From assembly GCF_021502675.1 (NCBI RefSeq), contig NZ_JAKFHA010000014.1:8505-60203 (forward strand): DNA of 51,699 bases, given 5' to 3'. Source of the stretch: Yinghuangia soli (GTDB taxonomy: Bacteria; Actinomycetota; Actinomycetes; Streptomycetales; Streptomycetaceae). The notes under the pieces were generated by a model. It saw only the letters and a program-made list of their open reading frames with translations. It ran no database searches and was not told the DNA's origin. Made by a program: the position numbers and the translations under genes. Shown here in pieces: positions 45,768 through 51,699 of the stretch (within the stretch, counting starts at the first letter, position 1; each line of letters opens with the position of its first letter).

Positions 45768-47987
45768 TCACCGCAATTGTCCCGCACCCGGCTGGTCGGC
45801 CTCACGCACCCTGCGCGGCGGCTCGCTGAGGTGGCTCAGGAACTGCGTCGCCAGGCTCGGCGCGACCGGTTCGGCGGCCTCGCCGAGGGCCCGGGTCAGG
45901 CGCTTGAGGTGCTGCCGCAGGACCGGGTGGCCCCACATCTCGGGCAGCTCGGGCGGGGCGGGGGTGCGGCGGTCCTCGGCGGCGGAGGCGAGTTCCTGGA
46001 TGTACGCGTCGAGCTTCTCGAGTTCCTCGGCGAGCTCTTGGACGTAGGCGGCGAGTTCGTCGAGTTCCTCGGGCGGCGGGGGTTCGGCGAGCGCCGGGGC
46101 GGGCTTGAAGGGGGCCGCCATGAGCCGGAAGCCCAAGCGCTGGGCGACGACCACCGCGGGCCACAGGCGCTGCACGCCGACCCGGCGGCCGGCCAGTTCG
46201 CCGAGCGACGACTCGTAGACGTTCCACAGCTGGATCAGTTCGCGGCGGGCCGCGGTACGGGTGCGCAGCCAGCCGGCGGCGTCCTCCTCGGCCCGCCCGG
46301 CGACGACCGAGCGCAGCAGCAGGCCCTCGGCGCGGATCGCCCGGCCCAAGGCCGCGGGCAGCCGGGCGGTGGACGCGCGCCGCCACAGGAAGAAGCTGAT
46401 GAAGAGGCCGATGGCCAGGCCGAGCAGCATGTCGAGGAGCCGGGTGAAGGCCAGGTCGCCGACCTCGCTGCCCGGCACCCCGGCGCCGACCAGCAGCAGC
46501 GGCACCGGGGTGATGAAGGCGGTGCCGGCCACCAGGTTGCGGCGGATGACGGTCTGCGCGGCGCCGTACAGCAGGGCCACCGCGACCACGGTCTCCCATG
46601 GCCCCGGTGACAGGTCGTGCAGGAAGACGGTCACCACGAAGACGCCGATCGCGGTGCCGATCGCGCGCTGCAGGGCACTGCCCAGGTCGAGGACGGCATT
46701 GCCGCCCTGCAGTGCGGCGGCGGCGCCGATGGCGACCCAGGACGGGTGCACGATCGGCAGGATCTCGGCGTCTCCGGTGGCGGCGCCGACCGCGAGGCCG
46801 GTGCGGATCGCCACGGGCGGGAGGAGCGAGGCGCGGCCGGCCGCGGTCTCCAGGAGTTCGAGGGCGCCGGGCCGCTCGCCCTTGAGCGCCTCGCCTTTGC
46901 CGAGGGTCGGCTCGGCGGCGGCCCGGACCGCGTCGCGCAGCGCGGTGCGCAGCCGGCGCTGCCCATTGGTCTCGGGGCCGGCCAGGAATTCCGGGAGGGG
47001 GACGAGCGCGGGCCGGCCGACGGCGTCGGCGAGGCCGCGGACGACGTCGCCGATCTCGGGGGGCAGCGGCTTGGAGCGCTCCTCGGCGAGGAGCTCGCCG
47101 GCGTGGAAGACGTCGTGCGCGCGGCGGACCAGGACCTGGAGGCGCCGGGCCTCGCCGGACATGCGGGCATGCCGGTCCGCGGCGCCGGTCAGGGTGACCC
47201 AGGCCTGGTAGACGCCGTGCGAGGCGCGGTGCCGGGCAGCGTCCACCTGCGGGCTGCCGATGGCGTCCAGGAAGCCGGCCACGGCCCGGAACGCGTCGGC
47301 GGTGACGACGTGTTCGGGGTGGTGCGGGCGGAAGAGCCAGCCGGACATCGACACCAGCCAGCCGCCCGCGCAGCCGACCAGCAGCCAGCCGAGGTTGGTG
47401 GGCAGCAGGCCGAGGTCAGGCGGCACGAACGTGCCGAGCGCGCAGACGAGCGTGAAGATGTAGCCGCCCGGGCGGCCGACGCGCAGCGCCCCGCACAGGA
47501 ACGTCGCGGCGGCGGCCACCACGGCGATCACCAGCGCGGTGAACCAGCGGTGTCCGGCGACCAGGGCGCCCGCGGTGTACGCGGCGGCGAGGCCCAGGCC
47601 GACGGCGGCCAGCACGCGGGCGCGGCGGCGGTACGGTTCGCGGCTCGCGTACAGGACCGCGTAGCCGCCGATCGCGGCAGTGGCGCCGTGCTCGACGCCG
47701 GCGGTCGCCGTGACGAGCGCAAAGGGGAGGCCGACGCCGAGTGCGGCGCGCACGCCGTTGGACCACGCGAAGCGTTCGTCGGTGAGCGTGACGATGGGCC
47801 GCAGCGTGCTGCCGACCGGGCTGGGCGCGAGGCCGGGCGGGTGGGCCTCGGGGAACGGCAGCAGGGGTCCGGTGTCCGCGACGCCGGGCGGCGCGGGGGC
47901 CTCGGAAGCGGACGGGCCGGGCGGGAGGGCGCGGCGGGGCTCGGCGGCAGGGAGCTCCGGCTTGGCGTCCTCGGGCATGCGGCTCAC
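45768..47987 (-). CDS. FUSC-family membrane transporter-like protein
   Basis: The 739-residue protein belongs to the FUSC (fusaric acid resistance/aromatic acid exporter) superfamily. It has two sets of hydrophobic helices: about 75-210 ('[13 protein letters not shown]' to '[20 protein letters not shown]') and about 395-535 ('[28 protein letters not shown]', a family hallmark). A cytoplasmic helical domain follows each. The tail holds an acidic coiled-coil stretch '[19 protein letters not shown]'. GTG 47987 is the outermost start; ATG 47978 is also possible. It lies 89 bases upstream of folD on the same strand. The exported substrate is unknown. Confidence 0.87.
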   Translation of the reverse strand: MSRMPEDAKPELPAAEPRRALPPGPSASEAPAPPGVADTGPLLPFPEAHPPGLAPSPVGSTLRPIVTLTDERFAWSNGVRAALGVGLPFALVTATAGVEHGATAAIGGYAVLYASREPYRRRARVLAAVGLGLAAAYTAGALVAGHRWFTALVIAVVAAAATFLCGALRVGRPGGYIFTLVCALGTFVPPDLGLLPTNLGWLLVGCAGGWLVSMSGWLFRPHHPEHVVTADAFRAVAGFLDAIGSPQVDAARHRASHGVYQAWVTLTGAADRHARMSGEARRLQVLVRRAHDVFHAGELLAEERSKPLPPEIGDVVRGLADAVGRPALVPLPEFLAGPETNGQRRLRTALRDAVRAAAEPTLGKGEALKGERPGALELLETAAGRASLLPPVAIRTGLAVGAATGDAEILPIVHPSWVAIGAAAALQGGNAVLDLGSALQRAIGTAIGVFVVTVFLHDLSPGPWETVVAVALLYGAAQTVIRRNLVAGTAFITPVPLLLVGAGVPGSEVGDLAFTRLLDMLLGLAIGLFISFFLWRRASTARLPAALGRAIRAEGLLLRSVVAGRAEEDAAGWLRTRTAARRELIQLWNVYESSLGELAGRRVGVQRLWPAVVVAQRLGFRLMAAPFKPAPALAEPPPPEELDELAAYVQELAEELEKLDAYIQELASAAEDRRTPAPPELPEMWGHPVLRQHLKRLTRALGEAAEPVAPSLATQFLSHLSEPPRRVREADQPGAGQLR

Positions 47988-48292
47988 TCACAGTCGACTC
48001 GGACAAAACGAACCAATGCCATCAAATGATAGTGAACTACGCGCGGTTCCGAGGGATCGACCCGGCGTATGCCCTGAGAGTCTCCAAAACGCCCAAAAAT
48101 GCCATCAATACCTTGATCGACAACAAAAGTTTCCACGCGCTATTCAATTGACGCAGAATCCGGCACTCCCGAATTGACTAGTGATCCGTTCGGCGACGAT
48201 TCTTGATTCCGGCGGTCCTGGGGGGCAGTGAACCGGTGACACACCCGGGCTGGCAGCGGGCCGTCTTCTTCCGCGAGGGGACACTCTTCTTC
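47988..48292. other. A+T-richer divergent intergenic region
   Basis: This 305-base region separates the divergent FUSC and thioester-protein genes and is clearly less G+C-rich than its surroundings. It carries a direct repeat aatgccatcaa (48015-48025 and 48098-48108) and two TTGAC boxes towards the + gene (starting near 48147 and 48174). Neither has a convincing -10 at 17-18 bases. No ORF with a ribosome site was found. Confidence 0.55.
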
Positions 48293-49744
48293 ATGTTTCG
48301 GGCACTGCGGGGCATATCCCGCGTGACTTCGGTCGGAGCAGTCGCCGGGGCGACCGCCGCTGCACTGCTGTTCGCGTCCGGCACGGCGACCGCCGACACG
48401 CTGACCGCGAAGTACGACGGGTACGTCGACGGGACCGGCGGCCACGTCCAGGTCAAGGTCGAAAAAGACGGCAAGTCGAAGTGGCGCAAGTACAGCACCG
48501 CGCTGATGAAGCTGAAGGCCGACGGCAACGTCATCAAGGTCTACTGCATCGACCTGGCCACCGGCATCGACACCGCTGCCGAGTACCGCGAGGGCTCGTG
48601 GAGCGACTCGTGGCTGAGCGACTCCGAGAAGACCCGCCGCATCAACTGGGTGCTCAACAACTCGTACCCGAAGATCGAGAACCTGGACCAGCTCGCCACC
48701 GCCGCGGGCATCACCCAGTCCGCCGAGAACAAGCTGACCGTGCAGGACGCGGTCGCGGCCACGCAGGCGGCGATCTGGCACTACAGCAACGGGGTCCAGC
48801 TCCCGAACCAGCCCCGCAAGGGCCAGGACCGCGACATCCCCAAGCTGTACGCGTACCTCACCGGTGCCGCGAACGCCGGTATCGCCGAGCCGAAGCCGGG
48901 CCTGGCGCTGACCCCCGCGTCCGCGCAGGGCGTGGCGGGCGACAAGATCGGCCCGCTCAAGGTCGAGACCAACGCGAAGGGCGCGGTCACCGTCAAGGTC
49001 GAGGGCGCCACTCCGGACGGCGTCACGCTGGTGGACGGCGCCGGCAAGCCCGCCACGTCGGCCGCCGACGGCACCGAGCTGTTCGCCAAGGTCCCGGCCG
49101 GCACCGCGCCGGGCAAGCTGGACATCAGCGCCGAGACGACCTCCTCGGTGAGCATCGGCCGCGTCTTCATCGGCAAGAGCCGCACCGAGACGCAGACGCT
49201 GATCAGCGCCGGTGCGTCGCAGGTCAAGGCGTCGGCGAAGGGCTCCTTCTCGTGGGCGAAGACCCCGAAGGCCGTGCCCGCCGCGGACAGCGCGATCGAC
49301 TGCGCCAAGAAGGGCCTCGTCGTCACGCTCACCAACACCGGTGACGCGGCCGGCGACTTCAAGGTCGGCGACACCGCGGTCAACGTGCCCGCCAACGGCA
49401 GCAAGACGCACGTCGTCCCGGTCGCCGAGGACGCCGACTTCACCATCAAGGTGACCGGCCCCGAGGGCTACGAGAAGACCTTCTCCGGCAAGCTCGACTG
49501 CGTGACGCCGCCGCCGGTCGTGGACGAGGAGCCCCCCGTCGACGACACCCCGGCCGAGCCGATCGTGAAGCAGCCGACCCCGGCCCCCTCCACCCCGGCC
49601 CCCGCGGTCGAGGGCAAGGACCTGGCCGAGACCGGCGGCAGCGACTCGAACAACGGCCTGATGGCCGGTATCGCGGGCGCCCTGCTGCTGGCCGGCGGCG
49701 GCGCGGTCTTCCTCGCCAAGCGCCGCGGCCGCACCCAGGCCTGA
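48293..49744 (+). CDS. thioester-domain surface protein with LAETG sorting signal (1)
   Basis: The 483-residue cell-wall protein starts with a Sec signal peptide (about 1-35, 'FASGTATAD'). A thioester (TQXA) domain follows, with Cys85 in 'VYCIDLATG' and Gln158 in 'AATQAAIWHYSNG', the pair that forms an internal Cys-Gln thioester able to bind covalently to surfaces. Beta-rich repeats ('VTVKVEGATPDGVTLVDGAG', 'DISAETTSSVSIGRVF') come next, then a Pro-rich stalk. The C terminus has LAETG (444-448), a membrane segment and 'KRRGRTQA', a class E sortase signal. ATG 48293 gives the clean signal peptide; the GAGGGG upstream is 14 bases away. Confidence 0.92.
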   Translation: MFRALRGISRVTSVGAVAGATAAALLFASGTATADTLTAKYDGYVDGTGGHVQVKVEKDGKSKWRKYSTALMKLKADGNVIKVYCIDLATGIDTAAEYREGSWSDSWLSDSEKTRRINWVLNNSYPKIENLDQLATAAGITQSAENKLTVQDAVAATQAAIWHYSNGVQLPNQPRKGQDRDIPKLYAYLTGAANAGIAEPKPGLALTPASAQGVAGDKIGPLKVETNAKGAVTVKVEGATPDGVTLVDGAGKPATSAADGTELFAKVPAGTAPGKLDISAETTSSVSIGRVFIGKSRTETQTLISAGASQVKASAKGSFSWAKTPKAVPAADSAIDCAKKGLVVTLTNTGDAAGDFKVGDTAVNVPANGSKTHVVPVAEDADFTIKVTGPEGYEKTFSGKLDCVTPPPVVDEEPPVDDTPAEPIVKQPTPAPSTPAPAVEGKDLAETGGSDSNNGLMAGIAGALLLAGGGAVFLAKRRGRTQA

Positions 49745-49819
49745 CGGCCGGGGCGACGCTGCCCGGGTGATGCACGGCTGAACCGGTCGGCCTGAGCCGG
49801 CCCGCACCACCCGTACGAC

Positions 49820-49856
49820 CATCGAGGGCCCCGCCATTGCGGCGGGGCCCTCGATG
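49820..49856 (+). terminator. terminator after the first thioester protein gene
   Basis: A perfect 16-bp stem (catcgagggccccgcc and its complement) with a 5-base attgc loop lies about 75 bases after the stop. Confidence 0.93.
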
Positions 49857-50151
49857 CGTTCGCGGCGGAGATACCCAGGGGCATATGCCGCATCACCGAG
49901 CAATTCCCCTGCAACGGAGTATTCCTCATCAAGCAGCATGCGGAAATTGTCGACAGCCCGATTAATTTCCGTCTTCTCTTTACCCGTTCCCCGGGAAAGG
50001 TAAAGGCCTTGGAACAAGGCTGTGACAATTGCCCATCGGGAATATCGGCCCGACCTAGGCTGCAACGGTCATTCCAGGGGTCGCCGTCCTTGCAACGGGG
50101 GGTTGTCCGGCTCGGCCACTTCGCCCACACCTGAATCGAGGGAAGCGCGAG
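49857..50151 (+). other. upstream region of the second thioester protein gene
   Basis: This 295-base, relatively A+T-rich stretch follows a strong terminator, so it must hold a promoter. A small dyad gccttg-gaa-caaggc lies at 50006-50020, and TAGGCT (50056-50061) could be a -10 box, but no matching -35 is present. No gene was found on either strand. Confidence 0.5.
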
Positions 50152-51591
50152 ATGCTCCGAACGCAACGACGCAGGACTGCAAGGCTGGCCGCGATAACCA
50201 CCGCGACCGCGCTCGCCGTCGGCGCCGGCCTGGTCACGGCGTTGCCCGCCGCAGCCGACGGCATCGACGCCGATTACGTGGGTCCGGTCGCCGACCAGGG
50301 CATGGGCATCCACGTCGTGGACCCGAAGGGCAAGAACCCCACCCCCTACGCGGGTGTGCTGAGCCTCAAGGTCAAGCCCGGCGGCGAGCTCCTCTCGGTC
50401 TACTGCATCGACTACCACAACCCGGTCGGCGCCAAGGACAGCTACACCGAGGGCGAGTGGGCCAGCGTCTGGCTTGGCCAGCCGGGCCGCGAGGCCGACG
50501 GCGCCAAGGTCAAGTGGATCCTCATCAACTCGTTCCCGGCGCTGTCGCTGACCGACCTGAAGGCCAAGTCGGGTGTCGCGGGCCTGGACGAGAAGGAAGC
50601 CGGCGCCGCCACCCAGGCCGCCATCTGGCACTTCAGCGACAAGGTCGAGCTCGACAAGGCGAAGGAGCCGAACGAGGACGTCGAGAAGCTCTACGACTAC
50701 CTCGTCGGCAAGGCCGATGCGAACACCGACACCGGCAGCAAGTTCTCCCTCACGCTGACCCCGGACAACATCGCGGGCAAGCCGTCCGACAAGCCCGGTG
50801 TCGGTCCGCTGACGGTCAACACCAGCGGCAAGGGCAAGGACATCACCGCCAAGCTCAAGAACGCCCCGGCGGGCACCAAGCTGGTCGACAAGGACGGCAA
50901 GGAAGTCACGCCGGCCACGAAGCTCGGCGACAAGGACACGCTGTTCATCCAGCCGCCCGCAGGCAGCACCGCGGGCGAGGCGACCGTCGAGGTGTCCGGC
51001 ACGTCGACCGTCGACATCGGCCGGGTCTTCAAGGGCGTCGCCAACGTCAAGTCCGCCGACAAGACGGACAGCACGCAGCTCCTCATCCTGGCCGGCGTCA
51101 AGCCGGTGAAGGTGGACGCCGCGGCGGCGGTCAAGTGGGCGGCCGACGGCGCGCTGCCGGCGTTCGCCGCCAAGGAATCCTGCGTCGACGGCGGCGTCGA
51201 GGTCACCGCGACCAACAACGGCGACGTGGACTTCAAGTTCACCCTGGACGGCAAGGAATCGGTCGTGAAGCCGGGCGCCCCGGTGAAGCAGCTGATCAAG
51301 GTCGCCGAGGACCAGGCGTACGAGATCACCATCCTGGGCGCGGACAACAAGCCGCTGAAGGTCTTCAAGGGCGTCCTGGACTGCAAGACCGAGTCCACCA
51401 CCGGTGGCGGCGGCAGCACCCCGGCGCCCTCGACGCCGGCCACGCCGGTCCCCGCGCCGAGCGGCCCGCAGCTGGCCGAGACTGGTGCGTCCGGCAGCGA
51501 CAACACCGCGCTGTACCTGAGCGGCGCCGCGGTGCTGCTGCTCGGCGGCGGCCTGGTGTTCTTCGTGGTGCGGCGCCGGTCCGCGGCGTGA
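50152..51591 (+). CDS. thioester-domain surface protein with LAETG sorting signal (2)
   Basis: The 479-residue protein is a paralogue of the previous one with the same plan. It has a signal peptide (about 1-36, 'LPAAADG') and a thioester domain with Cys85 in 'SVYCIDYHN' and Gln155 in 'AATQAAIWHFSD'. Lys/Asp/Gly-rich beta repeats follow, including 'VEVSGTSTVDIGRVFKGVANV', which matches the first protein's 'SVSIGRVFIGKS'. Then come a Pro-rich stalk, LAETG (441-445), a membrane segment and a basic end. ATG 50152 follows GGGAAGCG. The Cys lies at residue 85 in both proteins. It probably has its own promoter. Confidence 0.93.
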   Translation: MLRTQRRRTARLAAITTATALAVGAGLVTALPAAADGIDADYVGPVADQGMGIHVVDPKGKNPTPYAGVLSLKVKPGGELLSVYCIDYHNPVGAKDSYTEGEWASVWLGQPGREADGAKVKWILINSFPALSLTDLKAKSGVAGLDEKEAGAATQAAIWHFSDKVELDKAKEPNEDVEKLYDYLVGKADANTDTGSKFSLTLTPDNIAGKPSDKPGVGPLTVNTSGKGKDITAKLKNAPAGTKLVDKDGKEVTPATKLGDKDTLFIQPPAGSTAGEATVEVSGTSTVDIGRVFKGVANVKSADKTDSTQLLILAGVKPVKVDAAAAVKWAADGALPAFAAKESCVDGGVEVTATNNGDVDFKFTLDGKESVVKPGAPVKQLIKVAEDQAYEITILGADNKPLKVFKGVLDCKTESTTGGGGSTPAPSTPATPVPAPSGPQLAETGASGSDNTALYLSGAAVLLLGGGLVFFVVRRRSAA

Positions 51592-51626
51592 TGCCGCGGC
51601 GGTAGCCGGCCGTGCACGTACGAGGG

Positions 51627-51651
51627 CCCGGACACGCAGTGCGTGTCCGGG
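51627..51651 (+). terminator. terminator after the second thioester protein gene
   Basis: A perfect 11-bp stem (cccggacacgc/gcgtgtccggg) with a 3-base loop begins 35 bases after the stop. The outer bases add a bulged ggccc/gggcc extension. Confidence 0.85.
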
Positions 51652-51699
51652 GCCACCGTGCTCAACCCGGGGCCCCGGGCGCCCCGCCGCGGGTCAGGT

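Noticed and set aside
50006-50061. An extracytoplasmic-function sigma promoter (GGAAC box) before the second thioester gene.
   Set aside because: GGAAC is present near 50011, but no -10 box matches at the required spacing.
48140-50065. A 641-codon frame on the - strand.
   Set aside because: It is antisense to the first thioester protein gene and reads as low-complexity Arg/Gly/Leu sequence without a start site.

Overview
The window is chromosomal DNA from a high-G+C actinomycete, almost certainly a member of Streptomycetales. By inspection the G+C content is well above 70% (not computed). Supporting signs are GTG/TTG starts, many 4-base stop/start overlaps, a chitinase promoter with Streptomyces-type TGGTCCAGACCT elements, a DUF3017 protein between folD and mdh, an SCO4848-like membrane protein beside a D-Ala-D-Ala carboxypeptidase, and surface proteins ending in LAETG. 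No rRNA, CRISPR array, transposase, integrase or prophage gene was seen.

Layout. 97-3542 (-): two paralogous membrane-anchored proteins of unknown function and an ADP-ribosylglycohydrolase. 3736-6983: bioB (+), then a secreted GH18 chitinase (-) with a well-formed regulated promoter. 7071-8593: an unknown protein and a two-gene operon ending in a DUF6036-type nucleotidyltransferase (possible toxin-antitoxin type pair). 8755-19844: a nucleotide-sugar locus of two convergent operons. The + arm holds a methyltransferase, a UDP-sugar 6-dehydrogenase, a Rossmann protein, a sugar N-formyltransferase and a squalene/phytoene-synthase-like protein. The - arm holds a Gfo/Idh/MocA oxidoreductase, an epimerase, two DegT aminotransferases and an MBL-Rieske hydroxylase resembling NamH/CMAH. 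20264-21233: a YwqJ-type deaminase with a SUKH-3 partner. 21379-25766 (-): housekeeping glmU-prs, rplY-pth and tRNA-Gln. 26076-27774 (+): fatty acid desaturase and a TetR regulator behind two palindromes. 27908-30732: a second ADP-ribosylglycohydrolase, a VOC protein, and the divergent tam/tamR pair with two operators. 30847-39206: SGNH hydrolase, gdhA, P450, a small membrane protein, D-Ala-D-Ala carboxypeptidase, YihY-like protein, 2H phosphoesterase and trpS. 39564-42919: a divergent dimethylargininase-like protein with rocD, a C/G-tract inverted repeat, a small membrane protein and an Lrp/AsnC regulator. 43035-47987 (-): mdh, a possible 23-codon ORF coupled to DUF3017, folD and a FUSC transporter. 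48293-51591 (+): two thioester-domain, sortase-anchored surface proteins.

How the genes work together. The 8.7-19.8 kb locus looks able to make an unusual UDP-sugar: 6-oxidation, 3-oxidation and 3-amination, N-formylation, and perhaps hydroxylation of an N-acetyl to N-glycolyl. It contains no glycosyltransferase, flippase or polymerase. This is the best candidate for an undescribed system. The tam/tamR intergenic region has two TCTTGA-TCAAGA palindromes, and a related palindrome precedes mdh about 14 kb away, suggesting a TamR-like circuit linking trans-aconitate detoxification to the TCA cycle. From memory of Streptomyces coelicolor gene order, the glmU-to-tamR block and the SCO4848/dac-to-folD block belong to two distant chromosomal regions, so their proximity here would reflect rearrangement.
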